From: an uncultured Alistipes sp.
Lineage (GTDB): Bacteria > Bacteroidota > Bacteroidia > Bacteroidales > Rikenellaceae
Direction: 5' to 3'
DNA: 62,660 bases
Assembly: GCA_900542505.1 (NCBI GenBank)
Contig: UQNV01000007.1
Span: forward strand, 1-62,660
Of the stretch, positions 1 to 10,257 are shown piece after piece. Position 1 is the stretch's first letter, and every line of letters begins with the position of its first letter. The notes under the pieces are model-generated. The model ran no database searches. It had not been told where the DNA came from and worked only from the letters and a program-made list of their open reading frames with translations. The translations under genes were made by a program, and so were the position numbers.

Positions 1-29
1 GTGGGCTCGGAGATGTGTATAAGAGACAG
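1..29 (+). other. Nextera transposase adapter remnant (not genomic)
   Basis: Bases 11-29 read AGATGTGTATAAGAGACAG, the 19-bp Tn5 mosaic end used in Illumina Nextera libraries. The ten bases before it match the 3' part of the Nextera read-2 adapter. Genomic sequence should begin at about base 30. This is library-derived and must not be read as a mobile element. Confidence 0.97.
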
Positions 30-127
30 ACGGCAAAGATAAAAACTTCATTTCGAAAAATAAATAAATTTTATCGTTTTTCGATAAATTTCTTTATTCA
101 TGAAGCACTTTTCTTCAAAATAAGCAT

Positions 128-135
128 TATATTTG
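128..135 (+). promoter_or_regulatory. -7 element, probable mrp promoter
   Basis: TATATTTG fits the Bacteroidota -7 consensus TAnnTTTG and lies in the AT-rich stretch ahead of the Mrp gene. No good -33 TTTG is seen about 20 bases upstream. The leader to the start codon would be roughly 100 bases. The rest of 30-235 shows no gene. Confidence 0.45.
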
Positions 136-235
136 CGAAAACAACGCCCCGCTCGCTCCGCCGCAGCAAAGCTTTCCGAGCCGAGCCGCAGCGCCGAGCC
201 GGGCCCGAACCACGCAAAACATTCTGTTTCAACCT

Positions 236-1288
236 ATGGATATAAAGGAGAAAATCATCGGGCTGCTCGGCTCGCTCATCCACCCCGAAACGGGCGAGGA
301 CCTGGTCAAGAGCGGCTTCGTCGAGCAGGTCAACGCCTCGGAGGAGCACATCTCCGTGGCCCTGCACTTCGCCAAGGCGCGCGACCCCTTCGCCTTCAAG
401 CTCAAGGCCCAGGCCGAGGAGCTGCTGCGCGAGGCCTTCCCCGACGCCACCGTCACGGTGATGCTGCGCGAGGGAGCGCCCCGCAAGCCGCAACAGCAGG
501 AGCACCGCACTACGACAGGCTCCATCCGCCACGTGGTGGCCGTCGCCTCGGGCAAGGGCGGCGTCGGCAAGTCGACCGTCACGGCCAACCTCGCCGTGGC
601 GCTGCGCAACATGGGCTACCGCGTCGGCGTGCTCGATGCCGACATCTACGGCCCCTCGCAACCCAAGATGTTCGGCGTCGAAGGCTACCTGCCCGACGCC
701 GTGCAGGAGGACGGCATCGACCAGATTGTCCCGGCCGAGGCACAGGGCATCGAGCTGATGTCCATCGGCTTCTTCATCAAACCCACCGACGCGCTGCTGT
801 GGCGCGGCGCCATGGCGGTCAACGCCCTGCGCCAGATGATTCACCAGACGCGCTGGGGCGAGCTGGACTTCCTGCTCACGGACCTGCCTCCCGGAACGGG
901 CGACATCCACCTCTCGATTATCGGCGAGCTGAAGATTGACGCCGCCGTCATCGTCTCCACCCCGCAGCAGGTGGCCGTGGCCGACGTGGTGCGCGGCGTG
1001 GAGTTGTTCCGCAACCCGCAGGTCAACATACCCGTGGCGGGCATCGTCGAAAACATGGCATGGTTCACCCCCGAGGAGCTGCCCGACAACCGCTACTACC
1101 TCTTCGGCAAGGGCGGTGCGCGCCGCTATGCCGAGCAGAACGGCGTCGACTTCCTGGGCGAAATACCTATCGTACAATCGATTATGGAGTGTTCCGAGGA
1201 GGGACGCCCGGCAGCCGGCATCGACCCGAGGGTTGAAAAATGGTACCGCGACATCGCCGGACGGATTGTGGAAAAGGTGCGCAAATAA
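236..1288 (+). CDS. mrp: Mrp/ApbC-type iron-sulfur cluster carrier ATPase
   Basis: This is a 350-residue cytoplasmic P-loop ATPase of the Mrp/ApbC/Nbp35 family, which is thought to carry and deliver Fe-S clusters. An N-terminal MIP18/DUF59 domain (about residues 4-78) is followed by the ATPase domain, with the deviant Walker A GKGGVGKST at 106-114 and DADIYGPSQ shortly after. Most Mrp proteins have a CxxC pair after the VENM segment; here that stretch reads WFTPEELPDNRYY with no cysteine. My recollection is that Bacteroidota homologues often share this, so it is probably lineage-typical. The ATG start directly precedes the DUF59 domain. It is followed by a 383-base spacer before nadA, so it is probably a single transcription unit. 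Confidence 0.95.
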   Translation: MDIKEKIIGLLGSLIHPETGEDLVKSGFVEQVNASEEHISVALHFAKARDPFAFKLKAQAEELLREAFPDATVTVMLREGAPRKPQQQEHRTTTGSIRHVVAVASGKGGVGKSTVTANLAVALRNMGYRVGVLDADIYGPSQPKMFGVEGYLPDAVQEDGIDQIVPAEAQGIELMSIGFFIKPTDALLWRGAMAVNALRQMIHQTRWGELDFLLTDLPPGTGDIHLSIIGELKIDAAVIVSTPQQVAVADVVRGVELFRNPQVNIPVAGIVENMAWFTPEELPDNRYYLFGKGGARRYAEQNGVDFLGEIPIVQSIMECSEEGRPAAGIDPRVEKWYRDIAGRIVEKVRK

Positions 1289-1671
1289 TGTTTGCAACCT
1301 GTCGATAACCGTTCGAAAAAAGAGGAAAACTTCCATCCCGAAAAGTTGCAGATTCCGGAAAAAGGCCCTGTGTACGGATTTTCCGAACGACCAAAAAAAG
1401 TTTTCGAAACTTGTTGTCGGAAATGTTGCACGGAAAAAGCGGGTCGATGTCGATAAACGGAAGATGTCGAAATGTGGACAATCTTTTTCAACAAATGTCG
1501 ATATCTTCATTTTCCGCCGGAGAATCAGCCGCTTGCGCCGCGAAATTACCGACATCGGGTTGCCGGAATGTTCATAGCGATTTTCCAAATCGAATTGTGA
1601 ACACTTTCAACACCCATTATTATTCTTCTTTTTGAATTATTTTAAATTTAAATAAAAAGTAAAAACAAAAG
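1289..1671. other. AT-rich intergenic region with DnaA-box-like nonamers
   Basis: This 383-base non-coding stretch is much richer in AT than its flanks. It holds TGTCGATAA at 1300-1308 and 1448-1456, TGTGGACAA at 1473-1481, and TGTCGATAT at 1496-1504. A further TGTGGACAA at 1677-1685 is just inside nadA. The first three and the last each differ by one base from the DnaA box TGTGGATAA. A, T-rich blocks surround 1621-1670. It must also hold the nadA promoter, for which I see no clean TAnnTTTG. Confidence 0.4.
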
Positions 1672-2613
<942 letters not shown>

Positions 2614-2617
2614 GTCG

Positions 2618-3112
2618 ATGTTCCGCTACGACAACTCCACGGTGCGGCGGCGTGACCGCCTGCTGGCCCCGGAGCGTGCGCTCGAACTGCTGCGCGAGGG
2701 CGAATACGGCTTTCTGGCCATGGTCTCCGACGATGAGCGTGGAGGCGCCTACGGCCTGCCGCTCAGCTATGTCTGGGACGGGGCCGATGCGCTCTACATC
2801 CACTGTGCCCCCGAGGGGCGCAAGCTGCGCTGCCTGGAGCGCTCGCCACGGGTAACGTTCTGCGTGGTGGGCCGCACGCGGGTCTTCCCCGCGCGCTTCA
2901 CCACCGCCTACGAGAGCCTCCTGCTCGAATGCCGGGCTGTGCGCGGTCTCGACGACGAGGAGCGGATGCACGCCCTCGGGCTGCTCCTGGAAAAGTACTC
3001 GCCCGACGACCGCGAGGTGGGGATGCGCTATGCAGAGAAGTCGTTCCACCGCACCGAGGTGGTGCGGCTCGACATCCTCGGCGCCAGCGGCAAGTGCAAG
3101 GTCATCCGCTGA
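2618..3112 (+). CDS. Pyridoxamine 5'-phosphate oxidase family protein (FMN split barrel, Nim-like)
   Basis: This 164-residue protein resembles the flavin-binding split-barrel family that includes NimA-type nitroimidazole reductases and pyridoxamine oxidase relatives. Recognisable parts are the N-terminal RRRDRLL helix, the GEYGFLAMV strand, YGLPLSYVWDGADALYIHCAPEG, and VTFCVVGRTRV. I chose the ATG at 2618 because an upstream in-frame ATG at 2600 would overlap nadA and add nothing conserved. It follows nadA by 4 bases. Substrate is unknown, and a role in nitroimidazole resistance cannot be claimed from family membership. Confidence 0.85.
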   Translation: MFRYDNSTVRRRDRLLAPERALELLREGEYGFLAMVSDDERGGAYGLPLSYVWDGADALYIHCAPEGRKLRCLERSPRVTFCVVGRTRVFPARFTTAYESLLLECRAVRGLDDEERMHALGLLLEKYSPDDREVGMRYAEKSFHRTEVVRLDILGASGKCKVIR

Positions 3113-3132
3113 CACGTCCAACGCTTCATTTT

Positions 3133-3164
3133 TTTGTTAAAGTCGGAAAATCTGTATAAACCTG
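3133..3164 (+). promoter_or_regulatory. Probable promoter of the S46 peptidase gene
   Basis: TTTG at 3133-3136 is followed after 20 bases by TAAACCTG at 3157-3164. The spacing matches the Bacteroidota -33/-7 arrangement, but the -7 element has two mismatches to TAnnTTTG. Confidence 0.4.
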
Positions 3165-3194
3165 TAAAATCCCAAAACCACAACAAGAACTTTT

Positions 3195-5330
3195 ATGAAG
3201 AAAATTCTTTTGCTGCTCGGAGCGGCTTTCATGTCGCTCACGGCTCTGGCGGACGAGGGCATGTGGCTGTTGCCCTACCTCCAGAAGATGAACATCAAGA
3301 ACATGAAGGAGCGCGGCTGCAAGCTCACGGCCGAGGACATCTACAGCGTCAACAGCTCCTCGCTCAAGGATGCCATCGTCATCTTCGGCGGCGGCTGCAC
3401 GGGCGAAATCGTCTCGCCCGAGGGACTGCTTTTCACCAACCACCACTGCGGTTACGAATCCATCCAGCAGCTGTCGTCCGTCGAGCACGACTACCTGAAA
3501 TACGGTTTCTGGGCGATGTCGAATGCCGAGGAGCTTCCCGCTCCGGGGCTTGAGGTGCGCTTCATCCGCAAAATCGGCGACGTAACGGCCGACATCGTGG
3601 GCAACGTCCCCTCCATCGCCTCGCAGGAGGAGTACGACCGCATCACGGAAGAGAACATCAAGGCCCTCCAAAGCCGTCTCGAGGAGGAGAACCCCGGCAT
3701 GGAGGTGCTCGTTCGCTCATTCTTCGGCGGCAACCAGTACTTCTCGTTCGTCATGGAGGTCTACCGCGACGTGCGTCTGGTGGGTGCTCCCCCTTCGTCC
3801 ATCGGCAAGTTCGGCGGCGATACCGACAACTGGATGTGGCCGCGCCATACGGGCGACTTCTCCATCTTCCGCGTCTATGCCGGTAAGGACAACCGTCCGG
3901 CCGACTATTCGCCCGAGAATGTCCCCTACCGCGCCGAGAAGTACCTCAAGGTGTCGCTCGACGGCGTGTGTGAGAACGACTTCGCCATGATTATGGGCTT
4001 CCCCGGTTCGACCGAGCGCTACATGACCTCCTTCGAGATGAAGAACCTGCTCGAGACGCAGAACCCGCAGCGCATCTTCATCCGCGGCGAGCGTCAGGAG
4101 ATTCTCTGGGAGGACATGATGGCCGACGATGCCGTGCGCATCCAGTACGCCTCGAAATATGCCCGCTCGTCGAACTACTGGAAAAACTCCATCGGCATGT
4201 CGCAGGCGCTGCTCAAGCTCCGCGTCATGGAGCGCAAGCAGGCGCAGGAGGCATCCTTCCAGGCCTGGGCCGAGAAGAACACGCTGCCCGAGGAGGGTTA
4301 TATCGACGCGCTGGACAAAATCCGCCGTGCCGAGGAGGCGGGCGGTCCGGTCTATGCCGGCGTGCAGTACCTCTCGGAGGCCTTCCTGGGCGCTGTCGAG
4401 CTCATCACTCCCGTGTGGACGTTCTTCGACAGTGACGCGATGAAAATCACCGATTCGATTGTCTATCCCAATGCCCGGGAGATGCTGGCCGAGTGGTACA
4501 AGGACTACAACCCGGCGACCGACCGCAAGGTGGCCAAGCGCATGCTCACCATCGCGCGTGAGCACATGAAGGAGCTGCCGTCGTTCTACGCCGAGGTGGT
4601 CGACAAGCGCTTCGGCGGCGACATCGACGCCTATGTCGACTACCTCTACGACAACTCCGTCTTCGCCTCCGCGGAGAAAGTGCTGGCGCTGATGGACGAT
4701 TACAGCCCCGCGAAGGTTGCCGAAGACCCGGCCGTTGAGCTGGCCGCATCGGTATGGTCGAAGTACATGGAGCTCATCAAGAGCTACCGTGAGAAGCATG
4801 CCCCCTATGCCGAGGGCAAGCGCAAGTACATCGCCGGTCTGATGCTGCAGCAGCCCCGCAAGGCGTGGGCGCCCGACGCCAACTTCACCATCCGCCTGAC
4901 CTACGGCAACGTGCTTCCCTACTCGCCGGCCGACGGCATCGAGTACAACTACTACACGACGCTCAAGGGTGTCATGGAGAAGGAGGACCCCGAGAACCCC
5001 GCCGAGTTCTCGGTACCCGAGCGGCTCAAGGAGCTCTATGAGGCGCGTGATTTCGGCCGCTACGCCAACGAGCGGGGCGAGATGCCGGTGGCCTTCCTGG
5101 CCAACTGCGACATCACGGGCGGCAACTCGGGTTCGCCGGTGATGAATGCCCGGGGCGAGCTTATCGGCCTGGCGTTCGACGGCAACTGGGAGGCCATGTC
5201 GGGCGACGTGACCTTCGAGCCGGAGCTGCAGCGCACCATCGCCGTCGACATCCGCTACGTGCTCTTCATCGTCGACAAGTTCGCCGGTGCTGGCTGGCTG
5301 CTCGACGAGCTCGATATTGTACAGAAATAG
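3195..5330 (+). CDS. S46 family dipeptidyl-peptidase (DPP7-type specificity)
   Basis: This is a 711-residue secreted serine peptidase of family S46, which removes dipeptides from peptide N-termini in the periplasm. A signal peptide ends near LTALA (residue 19). The predicted triad is His84 in TNHHCGY, Asp221 in RHTGDFS and Ser645 in GGNSGSP. The residue 18 positions after the serine decides P1 choice in this family: Arg in Asp/Glu-specific DPP11, Gly in the broad hydrophobic DPP7. Here it is Gly663 in FDGNWEAMSGD, so DPP7-like activity is expected. It stands alone, with its own promoter and a strong terminator just downstream. Confidence 0.96.
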   Translation: MKKILLLLGAAFMSLTALADEGMWLLPYLQKMNIKNMKERGCKLTAEDIYSVNSSSLKDAIVIFGGGCTGEIVSPEGLLFTNHHCGYESIQQLSSVEHDYLKYGFWAMSNAEELPAPGLEVRFIRKIGDVTADIVGNVPSIASQEEYDRITEENIKALQSRLEEENPGMEVLVRSFFGGNQYFSFVMEVYRDVRLVGAPPSSIGKFGGDTDNWMWPRHTGDFSIFRVYAGKDNRPADYSPENVPYRAEKYLKVSLDGVCENDFAMIMGFPGSTERYMTSFEMKNLLETQNPQRIFIRGERQEILWEDMMADDAVRIQYASKYARSSNYWKNSIGMSQALLKLRVMERKQAQEASFQAWAEKNTLPEEGYIDALDKIRRAEEAGGPVYAGVQYLSEAFLGAVELITPVWTFFDSDAMKITDSIVYPNAREMLAEWYKDYNPATDRKVAKRMLTIAREHMKELPSFYAEVVDKRFGGDIDAYVDYLYDNSVFASAEKVLALMDDYSPAKVAEDPAVELAASVWSKYMELIKSYREKHAPYAEGKRKYIAGLMLQQPRKAWAPDANFTIRLTYGNVLPYSPADGIEYNYYTTLKGVMEKEDPENPAEFSVPERLKELYEARDFGRYANERGEMPVAFLANCDITGGNSGSPVMNARGELIGLAFDGNWEAMSGDVTFEPELQRTIAVDIRYVLFIVDKFAGAGWLLDELDIVQK

Positions 5331-5354
5331 CCTCTTTGGGCACGTTTCGACCAC

Positions 5355-5389
5355 GGGGAGGAGTCCTTATAGGCTCCTCCCCTTTTTTT
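5355..5389 (+). terminator. Rho-independent terminator after the S46 peptidase gene
   Basis: GGGGAGGAG at 5355-5363 pairs with CTCCTCCCC at 5374-5382 and is followed by seven T. It lies 25 bases after the stop codon. Confidence 0.9.
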
Positions 5390-5476
5390 GCCTCAGCGGG
5401 GCGGAAAACAGGAAGTTTCGAGGGGGCTTCGCGGAGGTGCTCCCGGGGGGGCTGCTCTTTGCTGCAGGGGGAAATG

Positions 5477-6700
5477 TTATTTAGGTTCCCCTGTAATGCT
5501 GAACATTTTCCTTTGCCCGTTACGCTCTATTTCCAAGGTAAGGCTGTCTGCCTGTTGGATGTATGTCTCCAATCTGCCGCTTGATACGGACATCATGCCG
5601 GATTCGATTGCACCTTTGTCTACGGCAATGACCTTGTCGCCCAACATCAATCCTGCTTTTTCTGCAGGTCCGTTTGTTTCCAATGCCGTAATACAAACAA
5701 CATTGCTGCGGACATTAAGGCGTAAACCGAGTGGTGCCAGCCCGTCGCGAATGACCTGAGGTGCACCATCCGTACGTTGTTTGACATACAGGTCGCCGTT
5801 GGCAAGTATGAAATTGATTTTCCCGGCGAAGATGTTGCCGGCAACATTTCTGTCAACCGACGGTATGTAGCTTAACGTACAGTCCGGAATAGCTTTCCCA
5901 TTGCAAAACACGGTAATGTCATTGAACTCCGCAATGGTGTCCGTTAACCCCTCCCTGCGGTAGTTGGCATATATTCTCGGAGTTTGACGCTGTCGCATCT
6001 TTTCATAAACGGTCCTGTCTATCATGATGTCATAATTCGAACCCAAATCAAACATTACGTTCAGGGTATCTGTCTGCTCGCTGTACAACTGTAAATCATT
6101 TACTCCTCCCTTCGTGAGCGTGAATCCTTCTGTCTCACGTTGCAACAACTGCCCGTTGCCAGGTGCGAACATGACCATTTTATTGTTGTCCATGTCGAAT
6201 TTCCAACCTATGTTTTCCATGATGGCTCGTCCCAATACCGGTCTGTAAAGCGCGTTATACATACCGTTGTCTTTCGGGACTGACGTGAAAACGACTCCTT
6301 TCAGCTTGCAGTCTCCAAGAGTGATATCATTCACTTTGTATAGTTTAGAGAAATAGACCTGTTTGTAGAAGTTAAACGTCGGCATGGGTTTTCGTTTCCA
6401 GTATTCCGCTTCATATCGGTCAAGAACCTCCTGCTTGGCAAGCGAAGTCGATGCCTGCGTGTCGAGCAGGAGCGTATCGGTATATTGGCCGTTTACCGTG
6501 GCGACGACTCCGAAACAACCGTTCGAATCGCGAATTATCGGGAAGCTCTGGCGTAAATCCGCATTTATGTTTTCGACCGCTTTGCTCTGTTCAGCATTGA
6601 AGTTTCCAATCCAAAAGATTACGTAGACAAAATATGCGAGCACACCGATAAGTAGAGTTGAAAGTATGCGGAACAGGTGGAGGAAATATTTTTTCATCAT
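5477..6700 (-). CDS. Membrane-anchored tandem retropepsin-like protein with C-terminal PDZ domain
   Basis: This 407-residue protein begins with a hydrophobic anchor (about residues 8-30) followed by two retropepsin-like halves and a PDZ domain (about 315-400, with RSNVVCITALETNGPAEKAGL). In clan AA proteases the catalytic loop is DTG; here the first half has LLLDTQAST and the second VMFDLGSNYD. The aspartates remain but the neighbouring residues differ. The start at 6700 places the basic MMKKYF directly before the anchor; the frame stays open upstream to 6781. The gene is clearly AT-richer than its neighbours and uses A/T-ending codons freely, which suggests recent acquisition. It is a lone gene, divergent from metG. 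Activity is uncertain. Confidence 0.8.
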   Translation of the reverse strand: MMKKYFLHLFRILSTLLIGVLAYFVYVIFWIGNFNAEQSKAVENINADLRQSFPIIRDSNGCFGVVATVNGQYTDTLLLDTQASTSLAKQEVLDRYEAEYWKRKPMPTFNFYKQVYFSKLYKVNDITLGDCKLKGVVFTSVPKDNGMYNALYRPVLGRAIMENIGWKFDMDNNKMVMFAPGNGQLLQRETEGFTLTKGGVNDLQLYSEQTDTLNVMFDLGSNYDIMIDRTVYEKMRQRQTPRIYANYRREGLTDTIAEFNDITVFCNGKAIPDCTLSYIPSVDRNVAGNIFAGKINFILANGDLYVKQRTDGAPQVIRDGLAPLGLRLNVRSNVVCITALETNGPAEKAGLMLGDKVIAVDKGAIESGMMSVSSGRLETYIQQADSLTLEIERNGQRKMFSITGEPK

Positions 6701-7015
6701 GCACTTGTTTTTATTGTTCTTTGTCCCATCGACTTGTTCGTTTGTATTCCTGAAGGGACGTACATAATCCGGCAATGGCATTATGGTTCATGAAATCAAA
6801 CAAATACGGCAGTAAAAATACAGCTTTCCGGACGATGAAGCAAAGGTGGTGCGGAATAAACCGTGCCGTGCGTTGTTTTCTCTGAAAAACTCATCGGTCG
6901 GAGAACGGCCGGCGCCCTTCTTCTCCAGCCCGCCCCGCGCTCCCCGAACTTCCTGCCCTGCTGACAATTGGAAACAAATTCCCCGCAATTGCTTTCCTTT
7001 TCTGTTAAAAATTAC

Positions 7016-7023
7016 TACTTTTG
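7016..7023 (+). promoter_or_regulatory. -7 element, probable metG promoter
   Basis: TACTTTTG matches TAnnTTTG and sits 30 bases before the metG start. A weak TTTC at 6993-6996 is at -33 spacing (19 bases). Confidence 0.55.
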
Positions 7024-7053
7024 ACAGAAATTAGTAATATTCCACTCGTATTT

Positions 7054-9096
7054 ATGGCTAAAGAATTCAAGCGCTATCTGGTCACTTCGGCGCTCCCCTA
7101 TGCCAACGGTCCGGTGCATATCGGCCACCTGGCGGGCGTTTACATACCTTCGGACATCTATACCCGTTACCTGCGTCTGCGCCACCGCGACGTCATCTCG
7201 GTCTGCGGCTCCGACGAGCACGGCGTGCCCATCACCATCAAGGCGCGCAAGGAGGGGGTCACCCCGCAGCAGATTGTCGACCGCTACCACGAACTCATCA
7301 AGCGTTCGTTCGAGCGCCTCGGCATGTCGTTCGACATCTACTCGCGCACCTCGTCGCCCACCCACGCCGTCACGGCGTCGGATTTCTTCCGCAAGCTCTA
7401 CGACGAGGGCAAGTTCATCGAGAAGACCTCGATGCAGTACTACGACGAGGAGGCGCAGACCTTCCTTGCCGACCGCTACATCGTCGGCACCTGCCCCAAG
7501 TGCGGCAACGACCGCGCCTATGGCGACCAGTGCGAGAAGTGCGGCTCGACGCTCTCGCCCGACGAACTCATCGAACCCCACAGCGCCGTCTCGGGCTCCA
7601 TACCCGTCAAGCGTGAGACGAAACACTGGTATCTTCCTCTGAATCAATACGAAACGTTCCTCCGCGAGTGGATTCTCGACGGCCATAAGGAGTGGAAGTC
7701 CAACGTCTACGGCCAATGCAAGAGCTGGCTCGACGGCGGACTGCAGCCGCGTGCCGTGAGCCGCGACCTGGACTGGGGTATCCCCGTGCCGGTCGAGGGA
7801 GCCGAGGGCAAGGTGCTCTACGTATGGTTCGACGCCCCCATCGGCTACATCTCGGCCACGAAGGACCTCACGCCCGAGTGGGAGAAGTACTGGAAGTCGG
7901 AGGATACGAAGATGGTCCACTTCATCGGCAAGGACAACATCGTCTTCCACTGCATCGTCTTCCCTTCGATGCTCCGTGCCCACGGCGGCTACATCCTGCC
8001 CGAAAACGTGCCGGCCAACGAGTTCCTCAACCTCGAGGGCGACAAGATTTCGACCTCGCGCAACTGGGCCGTCTGGCTGCACGAGTACCTCGACGAGTTC
8101 CCCGGCAAGGAGGACGTGCTGCGTTACGTGCTCTGCGCCAATGCTCCCGAGACGAAGGATAACGACTTCACCTGGAAGGACTTCCAGGCCCGCAACAACA
8201 ACGAGCTGGTGGCCGTGCTGGGCAATTTCGTCAACCGTGCCCTGGTGCTGACCCAGAAGTATTACGACGGCATTGTTCCGGCTTGCGGCCAGCTTACGGA
8301 TTACGACCGTGAGGCGCTGTCGGAGGTGGCCGCCGTCAAGGAGGTGCTCGAAACGAACATCGAGAACTACCGCTTCCGCGCCGCGCTGCAGGAGGCGATG
8401 AACATCGCCCGCATTGGCAACAAGTACCTGGCCGACACCGAGCCCTGGAAGGTCATCAAGAGCGACCCCGAGCGCGTGAAGACCATCCTCTACGTAGCGC
8501 TCCAGATAACGGCCAATACGGCCATCGCCATCGAACCCTTCATGCCCTTCTCGGCAGCGAAGCTCCGCGAGATGCTCGCCGTCGAGGGCTTCGACTGGGA
8601 GCGTCTCGGCGCCTCGGACCTCATCGCTGCGGGCCACCGCATCGGCACCCCGTCGCTTCTCTTCGAGAAAATCGAGGACGACGTCATCCAGCACCAGTTG
8701 GACAAGCTGGCCGCCACGAAGGCCGCCAATACCGCTGCCGAAGCTGCACAGCATGTCGAGCCGCAGAAGGAGGAGATTTCGTTCGACGACTTCCAGAAGA
8801 TGGACATCCGCGTTTCGACCATCCTCACGGCCGAGAAGGTCGCCAAGACCAAGAAACTGCTCCATCTGACCGTCGATACGGGCATCGACAAGCGCGATAT
8901 CGTGTCGGGCATCGCCGAGCACTTCACCCCCGAGGAGCTCGTCGGCCGTCAGGTGCTGGTGCTGGTCAACCTGGCACCGCGCGAGCTGAAGGGCATCGTT
9001 TCGCGGGGTATGATTCTCATGGCCGAGGATGCCTCGGGCAAGCTGCGACTGCTGGGGCCCGACGAGGCAACCTCGTGCGGCGCCATTGTAGGTTAG
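7054..9096 (+). CDS. metG: Methionyl-tRNA synthetase with C-terminal tRNA-binding domain
   Basis: MetG charges methionine onto initiator and elongator tRNAs. The 680-residue class I synthetase has the HIGH signature as [11 protein letters not shown] near the N-terminus, a zinc-binding knuckle with CPKC and CEKC, and the KMSKS-equivalent DKISTS. The C-terminal ~100 residues (from [14 protein letters not shown]) are the EMAPII/Trbp111-type OB domain that aids dimerisation and tRNA binding. I placed the start at 7054 ([10 protein letters not shown]); an in-frame ATG at 7021 lies inside the promoter and would be incompatible with the -7 element. Confidence 0.98.
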   Translation: MAKEFKRYLVTSALPYANGPVHIGHLAGVYIPSDIYTRYLRLRHRDVISVCGSDEHGVPITIKARKEGVTPQQIVDRYHELIKRSFERLGMSFDIYSRTSSPTHAVTASDFFRKLYDEGKFIEKTSMQYYDEEAQTFLADRYIVGTCPKCGNDRAYGDQCEKCGSTLSPDELIEPHSAVSGSIPVKRETKHWYLPLNQYETFLREWILDGHKEWKSNVYGQCKSWLDGGLQPRAVSRDLDWGIPVPVEGAEGKVLYVWFDAPIGYISATKDLTPEWEKYWKSEDTKMVHFIGKDNIVFHCIVFPSMLRAHGGYILPENVPANEFLNLEGDKISTSRNWAVWLHEYLDEFPGKEDVLRYVLCANAPETKDNDFTWKDFQARNNNELVAVLGNFVNRALVLTQKYYDGIVPACGQLTDYDREALSEVAAVKEVLETNIENYRFRAALQEAMNIARIGNKYLADTEPWKVIKSDPERVKTILYVALQITANTAIAIEPFMPFSAAKLREMLAVEGFDWERLGASDLIAAGHRIGTPSLLFEKIEDDVIQHQLDKLAATKAANTAAEAAQHVEPQKEEISFDDFQKMDIRVSTILTAEKVAKTKKLLHLTVDTGIDKRDIVSGIAEHFTPEELVGRQVLVLVNLAPRELKGIVSRGMILMAEDASGKLRLLGPDEATSCGAIVG

Positions 9097-9185
9097 GCCA
9101 GTGCCCCTTTCGGGGTGGTTTCCGGGAGCGGGCCGCGTTGTGATGAAACGAAAAAGAAACAGGAAAACCTTAAATCTTTTCAGAT

Positions 9186-10199
9186 ATGGAAACAATAGAT
9201 TGGAGCAAGTTGGGTTTTGACTACCACAAAACCGATTGGAATGTCCGTTATTCCTATACGGACGGCAAATGGAGCGAGATGGAGGTGACGCAGGACGAGT
9301 ACATCAAGATGCACATGTCCGCTTCGTGTCTGCACTACGGCATCGAGTTGTTCGAGGGTTTGAAGGCCTTCCGGGGTGTCGACGGCAAGGTTCGTCTCTT
9401 CCGTGTCGAGGAGAATGCGCATCGTCTCCAATCTTCGGCCAAGCGGCTTTGCCTGCCTGTTCCCTCGACCGAGATGATTGTCAATGCCTGCATCGAGGTA
9501 GTCAAGCGCAACGAGGCCTACATTCCTCCCTACGGAACGGGTGCATCGCTCTATCTGCGTCCCGTGATGTTCGGAACGACGGTCGGTCTGGGTGTGAAAC
9601 CTGCCAAGGATGCCCTGCTGATTGTCTACGCATCGCCTGTCGGCGCCTACTTCAAGACGGGTATCAAGCCCATTATGGTTGCTTTGGACCGCGAACAGGA
9701 CCGCGCTGCTCCACGTGGAACAGGCGACGTGAAGGTCGGCGGCAACTATGCAGCCAGCATCTTCTCGGGCGAAAATGCCCACCGTCTGGGTTATTCGAAC
9801 GTCCTCTACCTCGACGCTGCCGAGCACAAGTATATCGAGGAGTGCGGTGCTGCCAACTTCTTCGGTATCAAGGACGGCAAGTATATCACGCCCAAGTCTC
9901 CCTCGATTCTGCCGTCGATTACCAACAAGAGCCTGCGTCAGCTTGCTGCCGACCTGGGTCTGGTGGTCGAGGAGCGTCCCGTTCCGCTCGAGGAGCTCGA
10001 GACCTTCGAGGAGTGCGGCGCCTGCGGTACTGCCGCCGTCATCTCCCCTATTGGCAAGATTTTCGACATGCAGACCAACAAGGTCTACGAGTACGGCACC
10101 GAAGTCGGCAAGGTTTCGATGCAGCTCTATACCCTTCTGCAGGACATTCAGTACGGCCGCGTTGAGGATACTCACGGCTGGAATACGATTGTCATGTAA
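9186..10199 (+). CDS. ilvE: Branched-chain amino acid aminotransferase
   Basis: IlvE transfers the amino group between glutamate and the 2-oxo acids of leucine, isoleucine and valine. The 337-residue protein is a fold-type IV PLP enzyme; the PLP lysine is Lys183 in DVKVGGNYAAS, and YIEECGAANFF and GTAAVISPIG are further family segments. The gene seems to use more A/T-ending codons than its neighbours. Codons for APRGT (9709-9723) spell a near-consensus parS. It stands 89 bases after metG and ends 58 bases before a palindromic terminator shared with the convergent mnmG. Confidence 0.96.
   Translation: METIDWSKLGFDYHKTDWNVRYSYTDGKWSEMEVTQDEYIKMHMSASCLHYGIELFEGLKAFRGVDGKVRLFRVEENAHRLQSSAKRLCLPVPSTEMIVNACIEVVKRNEAYIPPYGTGASLYLRPVMFGTTVGLGVKPAKDALLIVYASPVGAYFKTGIKPIMVALDREQDRAAPRGTGDVKVGGNYAASIFSGENAHRLGYSNVLYLDAAEHKYIEECGAANFFGIKDGKYITPKSPSILPSITNKSLRQLAADLGLVVEERPVPLEELETFEECGACGTAAVISPIGKIFDMQTNKVYEYGTEVGKVSMQLYTLLQDIQYGRVEDTHGWNTIVM
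9707..9722. promoter_or_regulatory. parS-like ParB-binding site inside ilvE
   Basis: TGCTCCACGTGGAACA differs by one base from the palindrome TGTTCCACGTGGAACA found at 10264-10279, and from the general parS consensus. It lies in the coding sequence for residues near APRGT of IlvE, where the codons CCA CGT GGA ACA are less GC-rich than usual for this genome. Confidence 0.6.
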
Positions 10200-10257
10200 T
10201 CCGCTCTGACTGATGATTCAACCCCGACGATCTTACCGACCGGGAGTTCTAACGGAA

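Noticed and set aside
1..29. Transposon or insertion-sequence end
   Set aside because: The sequence is the engineered Tn5 mosaic end with Illumina adapter, and no transposase is present.
98..1588. Long open frames antisense to mrp, nadA, the S46 gene, metG, susC and others
   Set aside because: High GC removes stop codons from shadow frames. These translations have no recognisable motifs, while the opposite strand encodes clear families.
6515..6530. T-loop-like GTTCGAATC word
   Set aside because: It lies within the retropepsin coding sequence and no cloverleaf can be drawn around it. No tRNA was found anywhere in the window.
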